NCBI RefSeq assembly: GCF_003337235.1
Contig: NZ_QPJC01000006.1
Span: 181,699 to 245,698, forward strand
DNA: 64,000 nucleotides
Source: Halopolyspora algeriensis
GTDB taxonomy: Bacteria; Actinomycetota; Actinomycetes; Mycobacteriales; Pseudonocardiaceae
Direction: 5' to 3'
The notes below the pieces were generated by a model. The model made no database searches. It worked only from the letters and a program-made list of their open reading frames with translations, and was not told the origin of the DNA. Position numbers and translations under genes: made by a program. This document shows, in pieces, positions 15,897-24,595 of this stretch (its first letter is position 1; each line of letters starts with the position of its first letter).

Positions 15897-17408
15897 TCAG
15901 ACGCGCATGGTGCCTTCCTGGAGGTACTTCCGGTGCCAGGACAGGGACTCGTCGAGCAGGTGCGGGGTGTGCCCTCCGTAGGAGGCGGCCAGCGACCGCT
16001 CGTAGTAGTCCCGCAGTGCGGGCCGGAAGTCCGGATGGGCGCAGCGTTCGATGATCTGCTTCGCCCGCTGTCTCGGTGCCAGACCACGGAGGTCCGCCGC
16101 CCCCTGCTCGGTGACGATGACGTCGACGTCGTGCTCGGTGTGGTCGACGTGCGAGACCATGGGCACGATGGTCGAGATCGCACCGTCCTTGGCCGTCGAG
16201 GGTGTGACGAAGATCGACGTGTAGGCGTTGCGGGCGAAGTCGCCGGAGCCACCGATGCCGTTCTGGATCCGGCTGCCCATCATGTGCGTGGAGTTGATGT
16301 TGCCGTAGATGTCCGCCTCGACGATGCCGTTCATCGCCAGGCATCCCAGGCGGCGCACCACCTCGGGGTGGTTGCTGATCTCCTGAGGGCGCAGCAGGAT
16401 CCGGCTCCGGTACTCGTCCGCGTGCTTGTTGAACCGGTCGACAGCCGAGGGGCTCAGGGAGAATGCCGTTGCCGAGGCCATGCGCAGCGTGCCCGAATCG
16501 ATCAGGTCCAGCATTCCGTCCTGGATGACCTCGGTGTAGGCGGTGAGTCCGGAGAACGGGCCCTCCCGGAGCCCGGCGAGCACGGCGTTGGCGACATTGC
16601 CCACGCCGGACTGCAGCGGCAGCAAGCTCTCCGGGATCCGCCCGCAGCGCATCTCCGAGGTGAGGAAGTCCAGCACGTGTCCGGCGATGGCGCGGGAGAT
16701 CCCGTCCGGCTCCTTGAACGCCGTGTTGCGGTCGGGAGCCTCGGTCTCGACCACGGCGGCGATCTTCTCGGGCGGACATTCCAGGTAGGGCACGCCGATG
16801 CGGTCGCGCGGATCCGTCAGCGGGATCGGCCGCCGGTACGGGGGCAGCGTGGTGCCGTAGTAGATGTCGTGCATGCCCTCGAGTTGCTCGCTCTGCCAGG
16901 CGTTGACCTCGAGGATGACCCGGTCGGCCTGCTCGATCCAGGTCTTGTTGTTGCCCACCGACGAGGACGGGATCAGCTTGCCGTCCTCGGTGATCCCGCT
17001 GATCTCGATCACGGCGACATCCAGCGGCCCGAGGAAGCCCTGCCAGACCCGCTGTGCGACGTGCGAGAGATGGATGTCGATGTAGTCCATCCGGCCGGAA
17101 TTGATCTTTTCGCGACTGACGGGGTCGGACTGGTAGGGCAGCCGCAGTTCGATCCCGTCGGCTTCGGCGAGGGCCCCGTCGAGCTCGGGGGCCGTGGAGG
17201 CACCCGTCCACAGGCTGACCTTCATGGGATCGCCCTGGGCATTGGCTTCCGCCAGACGTTTGGCCAGTGCCCCCGGCACTTCCTTCGGGTATCCGGCCCC
17301 GGTGAACCCGCTCATACCCACATTGGCCCCTGCCGGAATCAGACGCGCTGCCTCATCGGCCTCGACGATCTTCGTCGCCAGCTGGCGGTTTCGAATTCTG
17401 CCGGGCAT
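15897..17408 (-). CDS. Succinyl-CoA:acetate CoA-transferase (Cat1/AarC type)
   Basis: This class I CoA-transferase of the acetyl-CoA hydrolase/transferase family exchanges CoA between succinyl-CoA and acetate, or hydrolyses acetyl-CoA. Of about 503 aa, typical of the family, the N-terminal half shows GMSGFTGAGYPKEVP and GNNKTWIEQAD. The catalytic glutamate is in GLTAYTEVIQDGML. The CoA-binding part has FARNAYTSIF and TEQGAADLRGLAPRQRA. ATG 17408 was preferred over ATG 17420 because GGAGG precedes it by 5 nt. The gene is monocistronic, with a long upstream gap. The role is likely acetate metabolism or a TCA bypass. Confidence 0.9.
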   Translation of the reverse strand: MPGRIRNRQLATKIVEADEAARLIPAGANVGMSGFTGAGYPKEVPGALAKRLAEANAQGDPMKVSLWTGASTAPELDGALAEADGIELRLPYQSDPVSREKINSGRMDYIDIHLSHVAQRVWQGFLGPLDVAVIEISGITEDGKLIPSSSVGNNKTWIEQADRVILEVNAWQSEQLEGMHDIYYGTTLPPYRRPIPLTDPRDRIGVPYLECPPEKIAAVVETEAPDRNTAFKEPDGISRAIAGHVLDFLTSEMRCGRIPESLLPLQSGVGNVANAVLAGLREGPFSGLTAYTEVIQDGMLDLIDSGTLRMASATAFSLSPSAVDRFNKHADEYRSRILLRPQEISNHPEVVRRLGCLAMNGIVEADIYGNINSTHMMGSRIQNGIGGSGDFARNAYTSIFVTPSTAKDGAISTIVPMVSHVDHTEHDVDVIVTEQGAADLRGLAPRQRAKQIIERCAHPDFRPALRDYYERSLAASYGGHTPHLLDESLSWHRKYLQEGTMRV

Positions 17409-18164
17409 CAATGCCTCCATTCATCCGGACACCGGCGCCCTTCCCCGGCCGGGTCGACGAATTGCTCACACCACTGCCGCAGTGTCGACGCTTTTACCCG
17501 ATGCTGTGCCCGGTGCGAAAAGCGCTGCCGAATTCAGCGGTGCCTGTGTGACGCAGATCGTATGAGCCATGCCTCAACACGGAAGCGTGACGTGTGCCAC
17601 GCAGGCGTCGCTCATCGGTGCTGCCGGGGCCCGTGCAGTGCTCTCCGCCGGGCATCCCGGGGCCACCGAATCGTATTGCGCTGCTTAAATCCAGGTTACG
17701 GGCGGGGGACGAACGCTCCTCGGTCGCTCGCCGAGCGGGAGCGGTGACCGCGCGCGGCGGTGTTCGTACGGCGACACACGCGGTCGGCATGCGAACCGGC
17801 GACCGCTGGATTTTCTCCTCCCACCGGCTCTGCGCCACCGCGTGGAAGCCGCCGACTTGCCTGGTCAGCAGGCTTCCCCGGGTGGGTGTCGGAATGCCGC
17901 ATCGCCGGTTGTGAACAGGGTCACGGGATCTTCCGCCTTGATCCGTGATTTCTGTGCCCTAATGTCGTGACCGGCGCACAGATCTGTGGCCGTAATACAC
18001 CGGGCAAGGACGCCGCGGTGTTGGCCGCCTGCCGCGAAGAACGCACGTCGCATGCCGTGCGTTTGTCAGGGGCGACAGTTCCCGCGGAGGAACATTCCGC
18101 GCTGTCCGGCCCCGTACCGCGCATCATGGTGATGTGCGGTCGAAACGATTTCAGGGAACGGAGC
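17409..18164. other. 756-bp intergenic region, no gene seen
   Basis: This stretch separates the divergent CoA-transferase and methyltransferase genes. Its composition is less GC-rich than its neighbours (for example 17670-17700 and 17930-18000). The short open frames in it show no family resemblance and no convincing ribosome-binding sites. It presumably holds both promoters and a long 5' leader for the methyltransferase. I could not identify a riboswitch or operator. Confidence 0.5.
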
Positions 18165-19049
18165 ATGACCAAGAGCGCGAATACGCGTCCTCACGAGGGC
18201 GGGAAGAACGAATCGACCGTCAGTTCCATCGAGTTGGAACAGCAGGTATTCGGTGACAACCCGACCGAGGTGCGCGACACCGACCACTACACCCAGGAGT
18301 ACGTCGGTGGCATGGTGGACAAGTGGGACGAGCTGATCGATTGGAAAAAGCGTTCCGAGAGCGAGGGACGGTTCTTCATCGACCAGCTCAAGTCGCGCGG
18401 TGTGCACACGGTGCTCGACGCCGCGACAGGAACCGGATTCCACTCGGCTCGCCTCGTGGAGGAAGGCTTCGACACGGTCAGCGCGGACGGTAGTCCGCAG
18501 ATGCTGGCAAAGGCTTTCCAGAACGGTATCGACTACGGCGGCAACGTGCTGCGCGTGGTCAACGCCGACTGGCGCTGGCTCAACCGCGACGTGCACGGTG
18601 AATTCGACGCGATCATCTGCCTCGGCAATTCGTTCACCCACCTGTTCTCCGAGCACGACCGGCGCAAGGCGCTGGCCGAGTTCTACGCGAAGCTCAAGCA
18701 CGACGGTGTCCTGATCATCGATCAGCGCAACTACGACGCCGTGCTGGACAACGGTTCCGGCGGGAATCGCACCTACTACTACTGCGGTGATCAGGTTTCG
18801 GCGAAGCCGGATCACGTCGACGACGGACTGGCACGCTACAAGTACACCTTCCCGGACAACAGCGAGTACTTCCTGAACATGTACCCGCTGCGAAAGAAGT
18901 ACCTGCGTGGTCTGATGCGGGACGTGGGCTTCCAGAAGATCGACACCTACGGCGACTTCCAGGAAACGTACGCCGAATCCGAGCCCGACTACTTCATCCA
19001 CGTGGCGGAGAAGTCCTACAGGGACCCCGGCGAGCTGGACGCCGAGTGA
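18165..19049 (+). CDS. Glycine/sarcosine N-methyltransferase, single-domain
   Basis: This SAM-dependent enzyme methylates glycine to sarcosine and then dimethylglycine in de novo betaine synthesis. The SAM site is LDAATGTGFHSARLVEEGF and ADGSPQMLAKAF. The substrate region shows NADWRWLNRDVHGEFDAIIC and NSFTHLFSE. DTYGDFQETY and HVAEKSYRDP are at the end. It closely follows the recalled N-terminal half of the fused GSMT-SDMT enzyme of Actinopolyspora halophila. Here the protein stops at residue 294, just after that domain, with no dimethylglycine methyltransferase part. ATG 18165 follows GGAACGGAG. The BCCT and Mrp genes in the window fit a salt-adapted cell. Confidence 0.88.
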   Translation: MTKSANTRPHEGGKNESTVSSIELEQQVFGDNPTEVRDTDHYTQEYVGGMVDKWDELIDWKKRSESEGRFFIDQLKSRGVHTVLDAATGTGFHSARLVEEGFDTVSADGSPQMLAKAFQNGIDYGGNVLRVVNADWRWLNRDVHGEFDAIICLGNSFTHLFSEHDRRKALAEFYAKLKHDGVLIIDQRNYDAVLDNGSGGNRTYYYCGDQVSAKPDHVDDGLARYKYTFPDNSEYFLNMYPLRKKYLRGLMRDVGFQKIDTYGDFQETYAESEPDYFIHVAEKSYRDPGELDAE

Positions 19050-19114
19050 TCGATCCGCGTGGAACTCCACTGCGGTGATACCCGCCACAGGGATTTCGGC
19101 CCTGCGGGGCCGCG

Positions 19115-19152
19115 GTCGTCGCCGAGTCTCCGATCGGGGGCTCGGCGACGAC
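19115..19152. terminator. Bidirectional hairpin terminator
   Basis: A perfect 12-bp stem, GTCGTCGCCGAG with its complement and a 14-nt loop, lies midway between the convergent methyltransferase and IclR genes. Confidence 0.6.
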
Positions 19153-19179
19153 TGTGTTCGCCCTCCCGCCGGAGCGCCG

Positions 19180-19965
19180 TCACATCGGTGCGGTCGGTTT
19201 CATCCGCAGGTCGGCCTCGATGCGTGATGCGGTCGTGCGGAGTCTGGGCACGACCTCCTTGCGGACCACGGACTCCGAAGCGCCGTTGGAGTGCAGGGAC
19301 ACGTTGACGGCCGCCGACACCCGACCGTCCTGATCACGGACGGGCACGGCGACCCCGCGCAGGCCGCCTTCGAGTTCGTCGTCGGAGATCACGAACCCCT
19401 GCTTGCGCACTGTGGCGAGTTCCGTGCGCAGGGCATCCCTGGCGGTGATGGTCCTGTCCGTGACGGGTCTGAGCTCCATCACCCCCAGCCTGGCCTCCAG
19501 GAGTTCGGGAGGCAGACCTGCGAGCAGCACCTTGCCCATCGAGGTCGCATGCGCGGGAAACCGGGTGCCGACGGGGATGGTCACGGACAGCAGCTTGGGG
19601 CTGGGCACTTGCGCGATGTAGCAGATGTCGTCGCGTTCGAGTACCGCCAGCGAGCTCGTTTCCTGCAGCTCCCCGGTCAGTCGCTGCAGGTGCGGTTCGG
19701 CGATCTGCGGCAGGGGGCGACTCGACAGATAGGCATAGCCGAACTCCAGAACCTGTGGGGTGAGGGTGAAATGCCGTCCGTCGTGGCGGAGATAACCCAA
19801 ATCCACCAGGGTGAGCAGCAGACGACGCGCTCCGGCGCGGTCCAGGCCGGTCGCGGTGGCCACCTCGGTCAGCGTCAGCTCGGGGTGCTCGGGCGTGAAG
19901 GCGCGCAGCACGGCCAGTGCCCGCTCGACGGCTTGAATGAAATGCTCACCGCGTTCTTCGACCAT
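19180..19965 (-). CDS. IclR-family transcriptional regulator
   Basis: This is a winged-helix IclR regulator. The N-terminal HTH runs from QAVERALAVLRAFTPEHPEL through LTEVATATGLDRAGARRLLLTL, and the effector domain contains YIAQVPSPKLLSVTIPVGTRFPAHATSMGK and GVAVPVRDQDGRVSAAVNV. The ATSMGKVLLA and FPAHAT motifs resemble PcaR/PobR-like aromatic-pathway regulators, but the neighbour is lat. It is divergent from lat, so it probably controls lysine 6-aminotransferase and itself from the shared gap. ATG 19965 sits just after GAGGTGGGG, and the open frame extends 31 codons upstream. Confidence 0.85.
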   Translation of the reverse strand: MVEERGEHFIQAVERALAVLRAFTPEHPELTLTEVATATGLDRAGARRLLLTLVDLGYLRHDGRHFTLTPQVLEFGYAYLSSRPLPQIAEPHLQRLTGELQETSSLAVLERDDICYIAQVPSPKLLSVTIPVGTRFPAHATSMGKVLLAGLPPELLEARLGVMELRPVTDRTITARDALRTELATVRKQGFVISDDELEGGLRGVAVPVRDQDGRVSAAVNVSLHSNGASESVVRKEVVPRLRTTASRIEADLRMKPTAPM

Positions 19966-20220
19966 CCCCACCTCGTGTGCTGTCGGTGTCCTCCTGACGT
20001 GGGATTTTAGTGGTCCTTGTTCCTCCACTGTCCGTGGTGGCGTTTGTGCGCTCGGCACTCATCACGCCGCGACCCTCCTGGGCGGAGGAATTTATCCTGC
20101 ATTTGGTCGTTACTACGGGAAAATCTTGATTGAAGTCGGGGACTCGTGTAGCAATTTATCCAGATGAGGGTGTAGCCGCGGCCACAGGGCCGCGACCCGC
20201 GTAGTGCCAGGAGGTCGAGC

Positions 20221-21606
20221 ATGACCGCACAGCGAGAGACCGCCGACTCCACCGGTACCGAGCTCCCGAGGCAGCGTGCACAGGCCGCTGCGCAGGACAG
20301 TGCAGCCGCCGCCGTCACCGAGCTGCGTGCCCACGTGGCCGGCGATCTGCTGGACATCGTGGTGGATCTGGACGGCGGCGAGGGTTGCCGCCTGCGTGAC
20401 CTGCGCGATGGCACCGAGTACCTCGACATGACGATGTTTTTCAGCTCGGCGCCGCTCGGGCACGGGCATCCGGGGCTGCGCGAGCCGGATTTCGAAGCTG
20501 CGCTCGTTCGCGCAAGCCGGGTCAAACCCGCCAACCCCGATTTCGCCACCGTCGAGCAGGCCCGCTTCGCCGAAACCCTGAAACGCGTGTTCGGCGACCC
20601 GGAGCTGCCGTTGCTGTTCTTCATCGAGGGTGGCGGACCGGCGGTGGAGAACGCGCTGAAAATCGCCTTCGACTGGAAGACCAAGTGCAACGCCGCCAGG
20701 AGCATCCCCGTGCGCGGTTGTCGGGCCATGCACCTGCAGCACGCGTTCCACGGCCGCACCGGGTACACCATGTCGTTGACCAACACCGACCCGACCAAGG
20801 TCCGCGACTACCCCGTGTTCGACTGGCCACGCATCCCCAGTCCTGCCGTCGATCCGGACACCGGGTGGGACCACCCCGAGCTGCTGCCCGCCGAGCGCAC
20901 CGCCCTGGAAGCCGCCGAGGCCGCTCTGCAGCGGTACGGCCACGAGATCGCCTGCTTCGTCTACGAGCCCATCCAGGGCGAAGGCGGCGACCGCCACCTG
21001 CGTCCGGAGTTCCTCCGGGCCATGCAGGAACTGTGCCGCGAGCACGGCGTACTGACCATCGCCGACGAGGTGCAGACCGGCGGTGGGATCACGGGGTGTG
21101 CCTGGGCGTACCAGGCGCTCGGGCTCGAACCGGACCTGGTCGCGTTCGGCAAGCGTGTGCAGGTGTGCGGGGTGATGGGCGGTCGTCGTGTCCTCGACAT
21201 CGCCGACAACGCCTTCCGCGAGGGCAGCCGCATCAGCTCCACCTGGGGTGGTGGGCTGGTGGACATGGTGCGTGCCACCCGGATCCTGGAGACCGTCGAA
21301 TCCGAGGACCTGCTGCCCCACACGCGCCGGATGGGTGAGATCCTGCTGGCCGAGCTACGCGGCCTTGCCGAGGAGTTCCCGTCCGTGCTCGGCCATCCGC
21401 GTGGTCGGGGGTTGATGTGCGCGGTTGATTTTCCCGACTCGGCGCTGCGCGACCGTGCGATCACCATCGCTCGCGAGCGGCATCACACGTTGTTCCTGCC
21501 GTCCGGTCCGCGCTCGCTGCGGTGGCGGCCGGCCCTGTCGGTGCGGCAGGAGGAACTCACCGATGCCGTGCAGGCACTCCGCAAAACCCTCGGCGAGCTG
21601 TCCTGA
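20221..21606 (+). CDS. lat: L-lysine 6-aminotransferase
   Basis: Lat is a PLP class III aminotransferase moving the epsilon-amino group of lysine to 2-oxoglutarate. The product cyclises to piperideine-6-carboxylate, en route to alpha-aminoadipate. Recognisable segments are FFIEGGGPAVENALKIAFDW, HAFHGRTGYTMSLTNTDP, FVYEPIQGEGGDRHLRPEF, TIADEVQTGGG, and the Schiff-base lysine in VAFGKRVQVCGVMGGR. The latter order is specific to Lat rather than ornithine or diaminobutyrate transaminases. The 461-aa length includes a longer N-terminus than usual. Its regulator is the divergent IclR protein, rather than the Lrp/AsnC type seen in mycobacteria. Confidence 0.9.
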   Translation: MTAQRETADSTGTELPRQRAQAAAQDSAAAAVTELRAHVAGDLLDIVVDLDGGEGCRLRDLRDGTEYLDMTMFFSSAPLGHGHPGLREPDFEAALVRASRVKPANPDFATVEQARFAETLKRVFGDPELPLLFFIEGGGPAVENALKIAFDWKTKCNAARSIPVRGCRAMHLQHAFHGRTGYTMSLTNTDPTKVRDYPVFDWPRIPSPAVDPDTGWDHPELLPAERTALEAAEAALQRYGHEIACFVYEPIQGEGGDRHLRPEFLRAMQELCREHGVLTIADEVQTGGGITGCAWAYQALGLEPDLVAFGKRVQVCGVMGGRRVLDIADNAFREGSRISSTWGGGLVDMVRATRILETVESEDLLPHTRRMGEILLAELRGLAEEFPSVLGHPRGRGLMCAVDFPDSALRDRAITIARERHHTLFLPSGPRSLRWRPALSVRQEELTDAVQALRKTLGELS

Positions 21607-21618
21607 CGACCACCTCGT

Positions 21619-21673
21619 GGAGTGAACGCCAACTTTCGCCCGGATAGAAGCAACGAAAGTTGGCGTTCACTCC
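21619..21673. repeat. 55-nt palindromic element, copy A
   Basis: Two perfectly complementary 20-nt arms (GGAGTGAACGCCAACTTTCG and its complement) flank a 15-nt loop, CCCGGATAGAAGCAA. It starts 13 bp after the lat stop and ends 16 bp before the stop of the convergent response regulator. The same arms, with a near-identical loop in inverted orientation, recur at 25334-25388. It could act as a bidirectional terminator or be a small mobile palindrome. Confidence 0.9.
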
Positions 21674-21688
21674 TGGATGCCGCCGGCT

Positions 21689-22288
21689 TCAGATCCAGCC
21701 TTCCTCCCAGGCGTGTCGTGCCGCCTCGTGCCGCGTGCCCGCATCGAGCTTGTTCATCGCCGCCGAGAGGTAATTGCGGACCGTGCCGGGGGCGAGGTGT
21801 ACCTCGTCGGCGATGGCGGCGATCGTGCTTCCGCGGAGCGTGAGCCGGAGGAGTTCGAGCTCCCGGGTCGTCAGCGGGCACGTGCCTTCGGTCAACGCAC
21901 TCGCCGCGATCTCCGGATCGACGTAGCGTCCTCCGCTGTGGACATCGCGCAGGATGGCAGCCAGCCGGGTGGCCGGCGTCGTCTTCGGGACGAAACCGCG
22001 CACTCCCGCAGCCAACGCACGCTTGAGCACCCCCGGCCGGGCGTGGCGGGTGACGAGCACGACCGGTATGTCCAGCGTGCTCTTGATCTCCGTCGTGGCC
22101 TGAACTCCGTCCAGCTTCGGCATCTCCAGATCGAGCACGGCCACGTCCGGGCGGTGCTCCCGAACGGCCTGCAGCGCCTCGTCACCGTCACTGGCCTGGG
22201 CGATGACGCTGATGTCGCTTTCGAGGCCGAGCAGCGTGGCCAGGGCACCCCGGATGAGATCCTCGTCATCGGCCAGCACCACCTGCAT
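21689..22288 (-). CDS. DesR-like response regulator (NarL/LuxR family)
   Basis: The receiver domain starts MQVVLADDEDLIRGALATLL, with phospho-acceptor Asp in VAVLDLEMPKLDG and conserved Lys in GFVPKTTPA. A LuxR-type HTH follows (LTTRELELLRLTLRG, VRNYLSAAMNKLDAGTRHEAARHA). ATG 22288 overlaps the kinase stop by one base (TGATG), so the pair is coupled. Such regulators usually control the adjacent ABC exporter, here divergent at 23627. It ends next to the palindromic element. Confidence 0.9.
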   Translation of the reverse strand: MQVVLADDEDLIRGALATLLGLESDISVIAQASDGDEALQAVREHRPDVAVLDLEMPKLDGVQATTEIKSTLDIPVVLVTRHARPGVLKRALAAGVRGFVPKTTPATRLAAILRDVHSGGRYVDPEIAASALTEGTCPLTTRELELLRLTLRGSTIAAIADEVHLAPGTVRNYLSAAMNKLDAGTRHEAARHAWEEGWI

Positions 22289-23547
22289 CACGCTTCCGAC
22301 CTCCCCGGCTCCTCGGCACGCCCGACCAGCTCGAACCAACCGTCGCGGTGCTCGGCACGCACCTGCCCGCCCAGTGTGGCGAAACGTTCCCGCAACCCGT
22401 CGATCCCCGAACCCGATGTGCCGTCGCTCGCGTACACGCCGTCGTTGCGCAGCACCACTTCGCTGCCGTGCTCGTCGGTGAGGATGCTCATTTCGCAGTG
22501 AAGCGCCCGACTGTGCCGCAGCACGTTGGTGGCCCCTTCCCGCACCAGGGCGCCGAACAGCGGTTGCAGCGGCGGAGCCACGGAGCGGGCGTGCCCGGAA
22601 ACCGTGGTCGCGATACCCGCCGCTTCCAGGATCTCGCGGGCGTTGTCGAGTTCCGTGGCCAGGTCGCTGCGCCGGTACCCGTGCACAATCTCCCGGGTGT
22701 CCCGCAGTGCTGTCCTGGCGAGTTCGGCGACCTCGGCCGCCTGCGCCCGAGCCGCGCCGTCATCGGCTCCGACCAGCCGTTCCGCCAGCTCACCCTTCAA
22801 CGCGATGGCCTGCAGGTGATGCCCCTGCACGTCGTGCAGCTCGGCGGCGAAGCGCAGACGCTCCTGCGCAATGGCGAGTTCCGCCGAAACCGAGCGTGCC
22901 CGATCGAGTTCGAGAACCACATCCCAGAACCACACCGCCACCACCAAGACGAAGATCGTGAATGCGACGACGGCGGCAGCGATCAGGGCGAACCTGATCG
23001 GAACCATCGGAGGGCCGTAGCGCCAGGAAGCGGTGGCGACCACGAATGCCGTCGAACCGCACGTGGCGAACGTCAACGGCCACCGCAGGCTTACGGTGGC
23101 GTTCGTGACGATCGAGGCGGCGAGGATTGCCGGAAGCAGCACCCAGATGAAGCCGTACTCGGGTTTGGTCGCGAGCACACAGCCCGCTGTCAGCAGCGCG
23201 GCGATGAAGGCGGCCGCCTGTTCGGCGCCGTGGTGACGCCCTTGCCCCAGACCGCGCATCGTGCTCGCGCAGAAACGCGTCGCCTCGACGGTGAGGACGA
23301 GCAGCACAAGACCGAGCACCAGAAGATCGGCCGCCGCATAGGTACCGTCGGCGAAACCGTTGACGAGGCCGGTGATCACGAGAATCGCGTAGAACGACGC
23401 CATCGGCACCACGGACCACCAGGTGTAGCGGCGCAGGCGTCGGACCCGCTTGGGATCGAACTCGGCAACTGGGGACGACACCCGTCCAGCATGGCCGATC
23501 GGCGTCGCGATATCCGCCACCGCCTCACAGCGCATGACATCTGTCAT
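22288..23547 (-). CDS. DesK-like sensor histidine kinase
   Basis: This 419-aa membrane kinase has about six hydrophobic segments in residues 40-215 and no large extracellular domain. A dimerisation helix contains the H-box RFAAELHDVQGHHLQAIALK. The HATPase region includes LVREGATNVLRHSRA and SGIDGLRERFATLGG. It belongs to the DesK/HisKA_3 subfamily, whose members sense membrane state or exported compounds. The start at 23547 lacks a good ribosome-binding site; GTG 23481 is an alternative. It is divergent from the ABC transporter genes, the usual arrangement for a DesKR-exporter module. Confidence 0.87.
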   Translation of the reverse strand: MTDVMRCEAVADIATPIGHAGRVSSPVAEFDPKRVRRLRRYTWWSVVPMASFYAILVITGLVNGFADGTYAAADLLVLGLVLLVLTVEATRFCASTMRGLGQGRHHGAEQAAAFIAALLTAGCVLATKPEYGFIWVLLPAILAASIVTNATVSLRWPLTFATCGSTAFVVATASWRYGPPMVPIRFALIAAAVVAFTIFVLVVAVWFWDVVLELDRARSVSAELAIAQERLRFAAELHDVQGHHLQAIALKGELAERLVGADDGAARAQAAEVAELARTALRDTREIVHGYRRSDLATELDNAREILEAAGIATTVSGHARSVAPPLQPLFGALVREGATNVLRHSRALHCEMSILTDEHGSEVVLRNDGVYASDGTSGSGIDGLRERFATLGGQVRAEHRDGWFELVGRAEEPGRSEA

Positions 23548-23626
23548 CGCGGTGCCTGACAGGAGGCTCTGATCCGTTGACGGACGGCACTACCGGATAC
23601 CAGGCGGTGGCACCAGGCTGACGGAC

Positions 23627-24595
23627 ATGAACCAATCGGTGATCAACGTCAGCGAGCTGCACTGCTCGTACGGTGGGTTCGAAGCCGTTCGAGGGGTGGG
23701 CTTCGATGTCGGTCCGGGCGAGTTGTTCGCCCTGCTCGGAACCAACGGTGCGGGCAAGACCACCACGATGGAAACCATCGAGGGCCATCGCGCACCGACC
23801 GGGGGGAAGGTCCGGGTGTTCGGCATGGACCCGATGCGGGATCGCGCCCGCGTGCGTCCCCGTGTCGGGATCATGTTGCAGCACAGCGGTTTCGCCGGGG
23901 ATCTCACCGTGGCCGAGACGGTACGACTGTGGCAGTCGATGGTCAGCCGCCCGTCGGCAGTCGATCCGGCACTGGAAGCGCTGGGCCTGAAACACCGCCG
24001 GAACGTGCGCGTCAAGCAGCTCTCCGGCGGGGAGCGACGGCGCCTGGACCTGGTTCTGGCAACCCTGGGGAACCCCGAGGTGCTGTTCCTCGACGAGCCG
24101 ACGACCGGTCTCGACCCGGAATCCCGCAAGGCCACCTGGGAGATCGTGCGGAACCTGCTGGAAGCGGGGACGACAGTGTTGCTGACCACGCATTACCTGG
24201 AGGAAGCCGAGCGGCTCGCCCACCGCCTGGCCATCATGCACGACGGCCGCATCGCGGTGTCCGGCTCGCTGACCGACGTGCTGGCCACCCAGCGCGCCCG
24301 GATCGAGTTCGAGCTGCCCGAGGATGCCGGGAAACTCCCGGATCTTGCCGGGGAGATCCGTGGTGAGGCGAGCGGAAGGATCGAGGTCCGCACCGATCGT
24401 CTGCAACACGACCTGCACGCCGTGCTCGCGTGGGCGCGCGAACGGGATGTGCGGCTGTCCCGGCTTCGGGCGCAGCACGCCTCGCTGGACGATGTCTTCC
24501 ACGCCGTCCAGCAGGGCGATCACCAGCAGGATTCCTCCCAGCAGGGCGATCACGCCGACATCGAGCACGAGACGCGGAAGGCGGTGGCCGGCTGA
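23627..24595 (+). CDS. ABC exporter ATP-binding protein
   Basis: This is the ATPase of a drug- or lipid-type ABC-2 exporter. It has Walker A LLGTNGAGKTTTMETI, signature KQLSGGERRRLDLVLA, Walker B VLFLDEPTTGLDPESR and switch histidine TTHYLEEAERLA. The C-terminal 100 residues form a DrrA-like extension. The tail carries a repeated QQGDH motif (QQGDHQQDSSQQGDH). ATG 23627 is 79 bp from the divergent kinase start. The stop overlaps the permease ATG (TGATG). It probably exports a compound or lipid sensed by the linked two-component system. The substrate is unknown. Confidence 0.92.
   Translation: MNQSVINVSELHCSYGGFEAVRGVGFDVGPGELFALLGTNGAGKTTTMETIEGHRAPTGGKVRVFGMDPMRDRARVRPRVGIMLQHSGFAGDLTVAETVRLWQSMVSRPSAVDPALEALGLKHRRNVRVKQLSGGERRRLDLVLATLGNPEVLFLDEPTTGLDPESRKATWEIVRNLLEAGTTVLLTTHYLEEAERLAHRLAIMHDGRIAVSGSLTDVLATQRARIEFELPEDAGKLPDLAGEIRGEASGRIEVRTDRLQHDLHAVLAWARERDVRLSRLRAQHASLDDVFHAVQQGDHQQDSSQQGDHADIEHETRKAVAG

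Noticed and set aside
14826..17747. A 973-codon plus-strand open frame
   Set aside because: It is antisense to ceramidase and CoA-transferase, both of which have clear catalytic motifs. The frame has no domain.
17594..17914. A 106-codon open frame in the gap before the methyltransferase
   Set aside because: It has no plausible ribosome-binding site, no family resemblance and an Arg/Pro-rich random composition.
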